A stretch of 64,000 nucleotides of DNA, from the NCBI RefSeq assembly GCF_036898095.1, contig NC_090763.1, positions 53,316,285 to 53,380,284 on the forward strand. Reading direction: 5' to 3'. Made by a program: the position numbers and the translations under genes. Every line of letters begins with the position of its first letter. Within the stretch, counting starts at the first letter, position 1. Positions 21,150 to 31,944 of the stretch are shown piece after piece. Source of the DNA: Palaemon carinicauda (taxonomy: Eukaryota; Arthropoda; Malacostraca; Decapoda; Palaemonidae). The notes below the pieces were generated by a model. That model saw only the letters and a list, made by a program, of their open reading frames with translations, was not told the origin of the DNA and made no database searches.

Positions 21150-23190
21150 GCAGTCTTAGGAACTTTAATTAAGAGATGAAGAACAGACAATTAATGAAGA
21201 ATGGTGTGATATGAACATATATCAGTCAGTTGGTAGTGAAGTCTTGGGACACACAGTTACAAGTAGAAAGACATGGATATCAAATGATATTTGGGATACC
21301 ATAAAAAGGAGACAAAGACAGAAGTTGATTGTTGAAAGTTTTCGAAGAAGTAATGAAAATTACAAGGTAGAGCATGGTAAGTATTCCAGTATTATTGACA
21401 GTAAGGTCAAAAGAAAAGCCAGGTATGACGCAAAGAAATATTTAGACAGTAAAGCAGGTGAGGCTGACAAAGCTATGAATTCAGGAAGTGGCTATGGTGT
21501 AACAATTGCTCATAGAATTATTAATGAAATCTCAACTGGGGCAAAGAAGAAGAAACATATAGCCATCAGAAAGTGAGATAGATCTATTATAGCAACAGAA
21601 GATGAAGAAAGAATTAGATGGAACACTTATGGGTGCCACAGACCACCCTCCCCTGTTATCCACCACAGATGAAGCTTCATAACGCTGAATTCCCTACTGC
21701 TGCTACCTCCACTGAGATATGAAAGGAATAATGTGATTGATATACATGAAGCTGATGAAGACCTTTTTGTACCTATGAATGAATTCAATGTGTGTTGAAG
21801 TCGAAGCTATCCTAAAAACTAAGGAGATGGAAAGCCCCTGGATATGATAGAATAACTACCGAGATGATACTGGCCAAAAATGAAGCGACTCGCAGACTAC
21901 TTGTAGAATGTGGCATGAAGAGGCAAAACCCTGATGAATGGAAGTCAGGAGTGTTGGTGAAAATAGCAAAAAGGGAGACTGATTGCAGTAATCACAGAGG
22001 TGTAACACTTACGTCAGTTCTGAAAATAGATGGTATGCTTATTCTAAATAGAGTGGAGAGAAAAATTGATTTAAAGTTGAGAAATGAACAAGCAGGAATT
22101 AGAGAAGGTAGAAGTTGCACTGACCAAATTTTCATGGCATTTTTGGATTATGAAAAAGCCTTTGATAGTGTGCACCAGCCAATTTTGTGGAGAATTCCGC
22201 GTTATTATGGAATTCCTCTTGAATATGTAAATTTGATTAAGTCTGTTCATGAGTATAGTAAGTGCAAAATTAATGTTAATGGAGTCTTATCAAATTAATT
22301 TCCAGTGAACAGCGGAGTACTCCAAGGGAATGCGTTATCACCCATGTTGTTTATCCGCCTCATGGTTTTGGTAATGCGTAGAACAGTCAGAGATGGTGGA
22401 GGAGGATTGGACTGGATTGGAGATAAGAACTTAGCAGACCTAGAGTATGCTGATGATTCTGTACTTCTTAGCAGAACACCACTGAATTTGCAGTGCTTGC
22501 TTACCAGAATGGATGAAATATCACATGAGGTTGGGCTGAAGATAAATAGAAGAAAGACAGAGATGATGAGAATGGAGTATGCAGTGGAAGATGAAATATC
22601 ATTGGAAGGAGAAAGGATTGATAAGGTAGAATAATTTAAGTAGTTAGGGACAATGATCTCCAATACAGGGTCTTTAGAGTTAGAGTTTAGTGAAAGATTG
22701 AAAAAAACCAGAGCAGACAATGGCTAGGTAAAGTAAAATTTGAAAATCAAATCGCCTAAAATTACATTTAAAAATCAAACTATATATCAGTTTAGTGAGA
22801 TCGTTGTTACTGTATGGACACGAGTCATGTTATGACAATGAAACTATCTCCAATAGATTTAGTAGATTTGAGAGCAATGCCCTCGGAAGGATATTGGGAG
22901 TTAAATGACAGGACAGGATTAGAAATGAAATTATAAGAGATATTAAAGTGCCATGTGTGGATGAGATCATGATGACGGGTAGATGTAGATGGTTTGTTCA
23001 TGCCCTTCGCACTCTTCAGGAGAGAGTAGTTCGCCAAACGTTCAGCTGGGCTCCACAAGGTACTAGAGGAGTTGAAAGACCCAGGGCTACATGGCTTGAG
23101 GACTATGAAACGTGAAGTAGATGATGAATGGTGAATTGAAACCTCAAGAAAGAAACGACTGGCGAAATTTAACAGAGGCCCTTTGCGTCC
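21150..23190 (+). pseudogene. LINE-2 reverse transcriptase and tail
   Basis: 21211-21576 reads the pre-RT region (TSRKTWISNDIWDTIKRRQ). 21864-22298 has the RT fingers and palm: NPDEWKSGVLVKIAKRE, NEQAGIREGRSCTDQIF, MAFLDYEKAFDSVHQPILW. 22305-22634 has GVLQGNALSPMLF and LADLEYADDSVLLSRTP, the catalytic YADD. The tail at 22790-23190 carries SLLLYGHES, RCRWFVHALRTLQERVV and RGVERPRATWLEDYE. Several stops and frameshifts, so non-functional. Of the general LINE RT type; clade not assigned. Confidence 0.88.
21632..21710 (+). repeat. 79-bp copy of the 13.4-kb LINE 3' UTR inside LINE-2
   Basis: GGTGCCACAGACCACCCTCC to TGCTGCTACCTCC matches 13542-13620 with a handful of substitutions. It sits between the pre-RT and RT parts of LINE-2. 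Neither end of the piece coincides with the known 3' end of the donor LINE. Confidence 0.85.
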
Positions 23191-23660
23191 ACAGGCGCAG
23201 ATGATGATGATGATGAACTAGTAAGTAAATGGAATATCGTTTAAGTAAATTGAAGTAGACCATGTTCCCTATTATAATTATGTTAACTTTAGAATTCAGA
23301 TTTTAAGCGTAAGCAATTCAAAATTACCTCCCAATGTAATTATAAGAAATTCGATTACAGGCGAGACCTGTTTGGATGTACAGTATATTCGTATTCACTC
23401 CATTTGCTCCGAATAAAGAGGAAATAATTTTCTCTACGAACGAGAATAGTTTACTTGCTCCTATCTATTAAATTTTGAATTTCATTATTATCAAAGAGGA
23501 GAAGTAACTCAATTATGTAAAGAAATGCCCAAATAAATTCTAAAGTAGTCCACAAAGTTGCAAGTAATAGCTTTTCAAATTTGATGAAGTGCGATTATGA
23601 TCCAAAAAAATATTTTTTTCACCCCTTCCTTTTGTAAAGAAGTCGAAGCCAGCGTTGAAT

Positions 23661-23775
23661 TCTCTCTCTCTCTTCTTCTTCTTCTTCTTCTTCTTCTTCT
23701 TCTTCTTCTTCTTCTTCTTCTTCTTCTTCTTCTTCTTCTTCTTCTTCTTCTTCTTCTTCTTCTTTTTTTTTTTTT
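23661..23775. repeat. CT/CTT microsatellite with poly-T end
   Basis: CT x5, then about 30 CTT units, then 13 T. It directly precedes a retroelement fragment at 23800. Confidence 0.95.
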
Positions 23776-23799
23776 ACGACGACGTTAGTTTGCCTTCTA

Positions 23800-24290
23800 T
23801 CAGAAAGTGCTGGCGTAGCAGCATTGAAGAAATTTGTTGTAGATATTAAATGAAAATAGGAGAGATAAAGAAAATTTTTGGAAAAGGCTCCTGAAAAAAA
23901 AAAACTATGGAAAGATAGAGGAAAATACTGGAGACAAGAAGAAACGGATAAAAAAGGATGAGGTTCATAGGAGGATATGGCCCACAGCTTATGTTAAATA
24001 AATGAATAAGGATAAGGCGATCCATGCAGTAAATGCTAGGTTAAATATGCCCAAGCTAAAAGCAAATTTCAAGGGACAGTGCAAAGATGTGTGTAATCTA
24101 TACAAGAAGATAAAGAACATTTAGTTTCATGCCCAAAACTATTAGTTTAAAGACTAAAATATAAATGTGGATATGTTGTAAAACCTTGACAGGAAATAGG
24201 TGGTATACACGAGTTGGCCCATGAATCTGAAAGAATAGTTTAAAAATACCACATTAATTGCTGTAGGTTGCCATAACTTTAAGCTATGAT
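23800..24290 (+). pseudogene. RT-family-3 C-terminal fragment, plus strand
   Basis: Plus-strand frames give KCWRSSIEEICCRY, ARLNMPKLKANFKG and then a decayed cysteine/histidine segment, matching in order the minus-strand element at 24.85-27.0 kb (KCWSKSVEEICSKYG, ARLNMLNLKANFRR). Similarity continues at DNA level through the stop region to about 24290 (AGGTTGCCATAACTTT). It is therefore an inverted, more decayed second copy of the same family 0.6 kb away. Confidence 0.75.
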
Positions 24291-24548
24291 TCCCATTCAT
24301 TTAAAGGTAGAAGACGAGGGAAGTTTACTAGTAAAACTTCAGATTTTCATCAAGAGGCTTGTTTATGGTAAAAGGGAGGGGGGGGGAGGACGACCTCAAT
24401 TATAGTGCTAAGTAAAATCTTTGGACATATTTACTGACTGATAGTGCATGCAATTACTTGAATAGTTAGGAGCCCAGGACTGCTGATTTTGGTAGGCTAT
24501 AGCTACTATTAATTATTACTAATTCTTCTTCTGGAGCTTTTACTACTA

Positions 24549-24805
24549 CTGATTTTCTTTCCCTCTACGGTTCCAAGTTCTTCGTTCCTCACACCACAAC
24601 ACTATGTGGGCACACTATTGGATGTATAAGTGCAGGGCGCTGCACTCTGCTGAAATTTTACAGTCAATAGTTACCTCGAACTTCCAGAGCCTGTCTCAAT
24701 GCCTTAATATTTGCAAAATTGTAGGTACTTTCCACCCCCTACCGAATGTTGCGTTTTGCATTCTCTATATCTTCGGCTCTCACCAAGGCATATTGTGCAA
24801 AGAAT
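24549..24805 (-). mobile_element. retroelement 3' unit joined to an RT scrap
   Basis: 24549-24675 is one copy of the ~120-bp 3' unit. 24735-24805 resembles 28880-28940; on the minus strand both read an ALVxAxDIENAK-type segment, the stretch that follows the catalytic box in the RT of the 27-29 kb element. The element between these parts has been deleted internally. Confidence 0.55.
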
Positions 24806-24848
24806 GTGATCATCACTATTAATTTTTTTTTTTTTAAGAACTGATTAT

Positions 24849-25211
24849 GGATCCTGGATCCTAACTGCTCACTCTCCAAAATAAGTTTGCTGGCACTCTA
24901 CCTCTTTATTAGATAGGCGCAAAGCTTCTAAGCTTATTCTTATTATTGTTATTAAGTTAATATCATCTGTGCCTTAAATAAATTAATATCATAATGAGGT
25001 TCTCACTCTTTACTTTTATTCCCTTCTACCTTGAAATTAGATAGGATAACACCTTGCTATCATCAGTTTTGGCAACCTGTTGTGGTAATCAGTTTGGACT
25101 TCTTAAACTCTTCTTTTATATGCATTGCCCTATCTATAAATGCAGCCAGATCCCTGCTAGGATTTTCATCGTACCTAATCTTATTTCTACATTCTTTAGC
25201 TGTTCTAACTT
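24849..25211. repeat. ~363-bp direct repeat, copy 1
   Basis: Matches 26974-27338 at about 90% from GGATCCTGGATCCTAACTGC onward through GCGCAAAGCTTCTAAGCTTA and the end of the minus-strand coding region. The offset is about 2126 bp. Confidence 0.88.
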
Positions 25212-27022
25212 TGGGCATAAAAATAAATGTTCGGTAGTGTCTTCTTCCTCTTTGCACAAGTCACACAAATTGTCATCATATTTTCTCCTGAAATTTGCTT
25301 TTAAGTTGAGCATATTTAATCTTGCTTTCATCACAAGGGATGCCTTATCCAGATACATTTCTCTGATATAAGGCAGAGGGCCATTTCCTTTAATAAATCT
25401 TAATTTTTTCATTATTTTCTTTTTTTCTTCAATAGTTTCTTCTATTTTTCTATAATTCTTTTCTTGATTTCTTTTTTCAGGGTCCTTTTCCCCCAACTTC
25501 TTATTTCTTCCACTTCCATCCCATATTTACTGCAGATTTCTTCAACGCTCTTGCTCCAGCACTTTCCATACGGGTTCTTCAACTGATCCTCAATTATCTC
25601 TCTTACTAATCTTTTTTCCTCGGAGTTTATGATGCTATGGATGAGCATTAATTTCTTATATTCTATTCTGCAGGACACCGGCCATATTCCTGTTTCTGCA
25701 AGTATGCCCCAATATGGAGTAATCGCAGGTAGTTCATACATATTTCTTATCTTGTATTGGAGGTTTGCTAGATCTTTCATATCTTTGTCCCTAATTACAC
25801 TCCAGGTCTCCACATTGGCAAATATTGTTGGTACTACTACTGTTTCATATATTTTCTTTCTGACTTCCAATGCCATCTTTCCAACTTTTCTCGTATCCCC
25901 ATATTTTCTTATTTCTTGGGTCATATATGCAACCCTCTGGTTTTTTTTACTGATACTCAATTCTTTGTTTCCCTTCTCTGTATACCATTCACCCAGATAC
26001 TTATATTCCTTAACTAAACTTACTTTTCCGTTCTTCACTTTTGTTTCAATCTCCACCTCTTTCTCATTCCTTCTTTTGTTAATTCTTAATACACCCTATT
26101 TTTTGGGGTTGGTGTTTATAGTGAATTTCTTTAGGATCTCTAAGCTATGACAGTTACTTATGGCACTTTCGATACCATCTTTCCTTCCTGAGGGAAACAT
26201 TATATCATCTACAAATACTAGTGATTCTATTTCAATATTTCTTATCAATGTGATATTTTTTCTGCTAATGCTATTAACTTTGTCAGTTGCTATACTGCAT
26301 AGCTTGGGTCCATATATAGTTCCTTGTCTCACATTTCCTTCAATCGTTATATCTTCTGTTGTACCTGCTGGACAGTTGATGGCTGCTCTACCTTTTTCAT
26401 TCATTTTTTTAACTATCAATGCTTCTTTCCATCCTATCATTTTTCCCATTTCTTTTATGCAGTCCTTAAGGTCTAGCTTATCAAAGCACTTGTACGCATC
26501 ACAGAACCATACGTATGTCGACCCTCCCAAATAGGCGTTATAGTCTATTACTGCATTTAGTGTAAGCAGATGATCGGCCGTAGATCTTCCTTCTATGCCT
26601 CCACACTGGAATCGACTCGTCTCTTCTTTGAATCTGTCCTTATATCTTTTCATCCTTATTTTCTCGTATATTTTACTAATTATGCTTGTAATAAATAAGG
26701 CTCTTTTATTTTCTAGTTCCATTTTGTTTCCCTTTTTGTGGATTGAAAGTATCCACATCTCTTCCCACTCTTTAGGGATACATATGCTTTCATCAATTTC
26801 TGTGAGTATCAGCTTCAGACTTTCTATTATTTCTTTCCCCATCATTTTAATCATAACATTGTTCAATCCTTGCCTGTCCATTGTGTATTTGTCTTTCAGG
26901 CTTTTTACGATGGCTTCTACTTCTTGATATGTTATTTTCTCTTCCTTGCTGGATCTGACTCTGTCACTTGGTCCGGTTCCTGGTTCCTTATTGCTCACTC
27001 CGCAAAATAAGTTTGCGGGCAC
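24849..27022 (-). mobile_element. RT-family-3 retroelement, minus strand
   Basis: Three minus-strand frames (27022-26096, 26056-25442, 25496-25063) read one element. The first carries the RT: PKEWEEMWILSIHKKGNK, EGRSTADHLLTLNAV, FCDAYKCFDKLDLKDC, EGNVRQGTIYGPKLC and SLVFVDDIMFPSGR, where FVDD is the catalytic box. The second holds a thumb-like region with YKYLGEWYTEKGN and TPYWGILAETGIWPV. The third has ARLNMLNLKANFRRK and a CxxC...TTEHLFLC zinc-like cluster. No endonuclease is visible. Only a few frameshifts separate the frames, so it is younger than its neighbours. The non-LTR or Penelope-like affinity is not settled. Confidence 0.85.
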
Positions 27023-27338
27023 TCTATCTCTTTATAGATAGGCGCAAAGCTTCTAAGCTTATTCTTATTATTATTATTAAGTTTATATCATCTGTGCCTT
27101 AAATAAATTAATATCATAATGAGGTTCACAATCTTTACTTTTATTCCCTTATACTTTGAAATTGGATACGATAACACCTTGCTATCATCAGTTTTGGCAA
27201 CCTGTTGTGGTAATCAGTTTGGGCTTCCTAAACTCTTCTTTTATATTCATTGCCCTATCTATAAATGCAGCCAGATCCCTGCTAGATTTTTTTAGCATAC
27301 CTAAACTTATTTCTACATTATTTAGCTGTTCTAACTTA
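26974..27338. repeat. ~363-bp direct repeat, copy 2
   Basis: Second copy of 24849-25211. It overlaps the first ~50 bases of the RT frame, so the apparent start codon at 27022 lies in sequence that is the 3' flank in the other copy. This fits a head-to-tail tandem pair, or terminal direct repeats. Confidence 0.88.
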
Positions 27339-27404
27339 CCTGACAGCCTTGTGCAGATTATTAGCTTAAGGTTGAGAGTTGAGGCATAGCCTTTGCAACG
27401 GCGC

Positions 27405-28824
27405 CTCTAGTAGCGTTCCAAGTTCCTCGTTGCTTTCTCCATAGCACTGTGATTGTGGGCACGCTACTAGAAGAAGCGTTGTAGTTACAAAGCGCTGCAA
27501 TTGGCAATAAATTCATTATTATTAGTTACCTCCTACACAGACAGCACAGTTTATTCTTTTACTTATAACTTCAAAGCCTTTCTAATATACCGGGCAAAAT
27601 TTCTAGTTGGTGTTTCAAAGTTCCCTACTTCTATGCCATTACTTCAAAGTTTACTTAATTCCTTACATCAAAACATATGCTCCGTAGTATCTCCTACACA
27701 ACACTCACAGCCTATCATTATCATTCATGTTTTCTTTCGATTTTATCAAATTCAACCTCCTTTGTGTTAAGTTCTCCTAAATAATCTCTTCTTCCGTTAC
27801 TATTCTCAAACCCCAGTTTGGTAATCTCTGCTATCTTTTCGTCTACCATGCGATGAATATTAGATTCGAGTTTTCTGCTCTTGTCTTGTTCTCCACATCA
27901 AGCATAAACTTTCTTCTTTTCTATATTTTTCACCAAACAAAAATAATTCCATTTTCTTTGAAGTCTTCTTCGTAGAGTTGATGTAGCTTAAATGATTTTT
28001 TTCCATATTCCGGAAAAAAAAAAGAGGTTAAATCTAACTTATTTTCACAAAAATTATAGTTTACACTTCCACCTTGTATCTTTTTATAATGTTTAGTTTT
28101 AACGCATTTGCTTATGCTCTAAAATATAATAGGCCTACTGATGCAAATGTATTATATATTTGTTTTAAAATTAATTTTTCCCACCTTCTGTATATTTCTA
28201 TGTTCACTTTACTTAAGTTTTCTTTCCATTTTTAGTATCCCACTTTCAGATTTCATTTGTCTTGCACAGTCTTCTTAATTGCCGTATACCCTGGCGAATT
28301 ATCGTAGGTATTTTACTGGCTGTTTCCATCAGCTTCCTTCTTTTTCTTGTAGTTAATATATGTACTGCAGCTTCCCATGTATCAACCTTGTTTTCATAGA
28401 TGATACCCCCACTTCTCCCCTTAATGTAGTACTAGCTGCACTTTTAGTGGCACCTAAACTTTTCCTATATACAGTATGTCATCCCATTCTCCATCCTTTG
28501 TAGTTTCTCTATTTCAGTTACCGTCATGTTTATAATATTTGATCCATACATAATAGATAGTAATGCAATGGATTTCTAAAACGTTTTTTTTTTCTTATTA
28601 CTTTATTACAACTTTTCTCTGATTGAATATGTTAGGTTAGCTAGTTTTTTTCTATCATTTCCCTCTTCCGAAGTTTACATATTTTCTTATCACTGTCTAT
28701 TCTAATTCTGAAGTTTGTTAAAGTTTCTACTTTGATTGATCTTCAATTTTTAACTGATTCCGTTCAAATTTTCTATTACTTTGAGTGCTGTTAAACTTTC
28801 TACTACTTTGATTACTCGTGAATC

Positions 28825-28868
<44 letters not shown>

Positions 28869-29120
28869 TTTCTACTAAAAGCTGAATATCACCTTTGCAT
28901 TCTCTATATCTAACGCGATCACCAAGGCATATGTATATGTGTACCAAATTATTTTAAAAATGATTTAATCTCTTCTATTTTTTTTTATTATCATGTATGT
29001 AATTAGATTGAAACTGAATTAGATACTGTGCTGCCCTGTTTTATCCTACTCGTAACCTTTCTTATTTTCGTCTAAGTCGATGTTATTGTCTCCTTGGGAA
29101 ATGTTTGCAATCGCATTTAT
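27405..29120 (-). mobile_element. degenerate RT retroelement with 120-bp 3' unit
   Basis: Minus-strand frames include an RT scrap with TSRIKQGST (about 29060), ALVIALDIENAK (28930-28890), a post-RT part SLGATKSAASTTLRGEVG and SSMKTRLIHGKLQY (about 28460-28370), a CECCVGDTTEHMF cluster (27710-27670) and FARYIRKALKL (27600-27570). The 3' unit follows at 27540-27405. The order is that of a non-LTR element post-RT region and tail. Highly decayed. A 37-base T run (28828-28864) lies inside it. Confidence 0.65.
28828..28864 (+). repeat. poly-T run of 37
   Basis: Uninterrupted T run, poly-A on the minus strand. It may mark the 3' tail of a retroposed sequence inserted here. Confidence 0.9.
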
Positions 29121-30745
29121 AATATTGGTGTGGATTCTATATTCTTATAAAACTTTTTTTTTTTTTACAGAGCCGAAGGCTTATGTTAAAATATATAGTT
29201 GTTACTAGAAGGGGGTTCTTATTCTTATAGCTCAAGATGGTGTCTTCTATTCTGCCTCCTCCTGTAAATACAGCTTAAACACTCGTTATCTTCCCAATTT
29301 ATTCTTAGGCGATTTCCTTCTTATTTCCTCTTTCATTATCATCATGGATATCTTATATGAAATATTTATTAGTGCCATAGATCTTCTCTTGTCAATATTT
29401 TTTTTTTTCATGACCTCTTCAGTAGTACTGGCAGTACAGTAATAGGAGCAGCATACGATAGGTAGCCAGTCCTTTACAACGAGAGTGAGTATGAGTAAGG
29501 AAACTTTTGATCGTTTTGGTACAAAGTACCTAGATCCACTACTTTTCGCCCAGCTTGGCAATCTTAAGCTCACTTTGAAAAGGGCGTCGTAACTCTGTAA
29601 TGGGAAGTAGCGAGTTTCCCTCGACTTTTAATTCTGTTTTACAATTATATTGTTTTCTTCCTAAAGAGATCTCTTCTCACTGATGATTTAAGTTTACTAT
29701 TGATTAAGCTATATGAATTAATTTACTCGTTCCAACTTACCTGGTCTCTTGCCTAAATTTTTAAATTAAATCTATGCATATTTTCTTCTTGGAACTCATT
29801 TAATCTTAATTGAATTTGGTCAATTATATAGTCACATGTTGTAAGCTTTTTTTTATTATACTTTATATTAATCAGTGAATTTTGAGGTAAATATTGTTAA
29901 ATAAAGTTCACTACAGTATTTATTTTACTTTCAGGTATAGGACCCAGTAATTCTGTCGTTTTAGCCAGACCTAAACAAGAATAGCACCGTTTATTTACAC
30001 CTGGGATATCAGTAACCCAACTCTTTAACACCAGGCTAAAATAATCAGGCAATGTGCTTGTAAGGAGATGTTTGTTTTCTAAAGGACTCTGAGAAGACTC
30101 AAGAGTAGGTAAGTTAAAAAATGTTACTATGACCCTTCCTTGAAATTCATGATACTAATACCCAATGGAAGTTTGAGGTTTTAGACTTGTAAACTAAAAA
30201 AAAAAATCTTCTCAATGGTTACAATAACTAAATTTGCAATGCTAGACACCAGATCTTTCATTTCCCGCATTAGTCAATACCCATAATTATCATCTTCTAC
30301 GCCTATTGATGCAAAGGTCCTCCATACCATTTCAAAATGACATCATTGCTGTGGAGACCAGATAATGTAGCTTAAATATACTTTTTTTTTTTTTTCTGGT
30401 TTGATATTTATGGATTTATTAGCTTGCAGCATTGCCATGTTTGACTTTGTACATGCCATGCCATGTTTCGGATTAATTATATTATGTCCCCAAAGATTAT
30501 CTAAACATGTTTTTGTGAGAGATACTAGATGACTAGGCTTTTATTTATTTCTTTTGACTCCTGTACCATATACATGACTCTTTGGAGCAAACTATGTACT
30601 TTTTATTATTTTTAGTGATTTATTTTTGTCGCTGAAGCTCAATTGGAGGATTATAAATTTTGAAATAAGATTATTGATGAAAGTAAAATAGGGATGCAAA
30701 GTGCAGAAATGCAAATGATAATGCTAGTTAATCAGATCAGAGTTC
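29121..30745. other. AT-rich stretch with one doubtful ORF
   Basis: A 95-aa minus-strand ORF at 29286-29573 has no clear motif; it may be a further scrap of the neighbouring retroelement. The rest is non-coding. Confidence 0.35.
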
Positions 30746-30890
30746 TTCTTCTTCTTCTTCTTCTTCTTTGTCTGCATATTTTGTGGGGTCGATGTTTCTG
30801 GCCAGCGTTCTCCATCTACTTCTGTCCCACACTTCATCACCGGTTAACCCTTTTATATCGAAGGACATCCTTGATACAGTCCATCAGAGT
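30746..30890. repeat. CTT run plus dispersed repeat fragment
   Basis: A short CTT run (30748-30770) followed by a GGGTCGATGTTTCTGGCCAG and CTCCATCTACTTCTGTCCCA block that I recall as a dispersed arthropod repeat often placed after a CTT microsatellite. No full element is visible. Confidence 0.5.
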
Positions 30891-31029
30891 TCTGAAGAAA
30901 TAAATTATTTTTCAGTCTCATAGTGTTACTCCCATGTCAGATATAAGCCAGATAGCAGATATTAAAATTATCTAAGAAGTGTTTTGATCCCCATGAGTGT
31001 TTTAATGATTCTGCAATACCATTGATCTC

Positions 31030-31515
31030 TGATAATGACATCCATGGTCAGGCTTTTGTCACTAACATTGGTATACTGCTTGATTCTATCTTCAGGAGAA
31101 GAATTTATCTTCTCTTTCCGCTTTGTCACGTGATCAAGGCTTCTGCTTATAGAAATACCGTAATGCAAGGAACTCGAAATACCGTAATGCAAGGAACTCG
31201 CTCCATAACTCCCATGCTTCTGGAGTTTTAAAAAGAATCTAGGAGTGAATCCCAAAGATTCATTAAAAATTGCTTATTTTATTCTATAGCCGAAGATGGA
31301 GTGAATCCCACAGATTCATTACCAATGGCTTCTTTTTCTGATCTTTTCTCCAGTCCAGGTTGGGAGTTAGGTACCACCCATTCGGGTGCAGGCTAACTGC
31401 ATTCGGTAAGTGTTCCGATGGACTAATTCCCCGCAGGCACGTAGTAGAAATCCTTTGTGAACTCTTAATTTGACACCTTTCTTTCTTCAAGGATTGATTC
31501 AGAATACACATTGTA
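31030..31515 (-). other. unidentified minus-strand coding-like segments with small duplications
   Basis: Minus-strand ORFs at 31255-30968 (95 aa) and 31511-31284 (75 aa) contain segments such as SLDHVTKRKEKINSSPEDR and NGWYLTPNLDWRKDQKK whose composition looks protein-like. GAGTGAATCCCA-AGATTCATTA occurs twice (31234 and 31300), and a 24-bp GAAATACCGTAATGCAAGG unit is duplicated in tandem at 31150-31199. I do not recognise the family. Confidence 0.3.
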
Positions 31516-31944
31516 AAATGTTGTGCGTAAACTGTCTTCTTTTGCTTTCCTTGTCAGTGTAGGATGAGAAAGGAGTCTATTTTTCCTTTTCATACTTAGT
31601 TAATCTATCAGAAGTATGGTGGTTAGAACTTGAGTGGGAGTTGAACATTTTGCAGTGTCTTCCTAGGTAAGCAAACACCAAAAGATGGTTGTTAGTAACA
31701 TGTTACAGAATCTCTGAGACGTCGAGTAATAAATATGATAGTAATTTAAAGAAGGGTGTTTGTAGATTTACAAGCACTCTCATCTCCTGCGCTGTAATCT
31801 TGCTCCTTGAAGCCTAATATATTGATATTCATTTAACATGGGCAATATGTTCTTCCTCTATTTTGTCTGACCAGATCACTTTATTGGTGCAATCAACTGA
31901 CTTGCTGAGAAGAACTAATCCTTTTGGGAAAGCTATATGATTGT
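31516..31944. other. non-coding left flank of the satellite
   Basis: AT-rich sequence without repeats. The 29-bp periodicity begins gradually at about 31945. Confidence 0.4.

Larger units (their letters stand above)
21120..23217 (+). mobile_element. 5'-truncated LINE, plus strand (LINE-2 of window)
   Basis: Begins inside the region before the RT and keeps the RT and C-terminal tail, ending in GATGATGATGATGA at 23203-23217, a short simple-repeat 3' tail as in many LINEs. Frames are broken at about 21574, 22298 and 22634. It is interrupted at 21632-21710 by an antisense piece of the 13.4-kb LINE family 3' UTR. No endonuclease remains. Confidence 0.88.

Noticed and set aside
23597..23849. Poly-leucine and poly-phenylalanine ORFs
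   Set aside because: Translation of a CTT run; only the last few residues belong to a retroelement remnant.
25054..27389. Plus-strand ORFs up to 173 aa
   Set aside because: Antisense to the minus-strand RT element.
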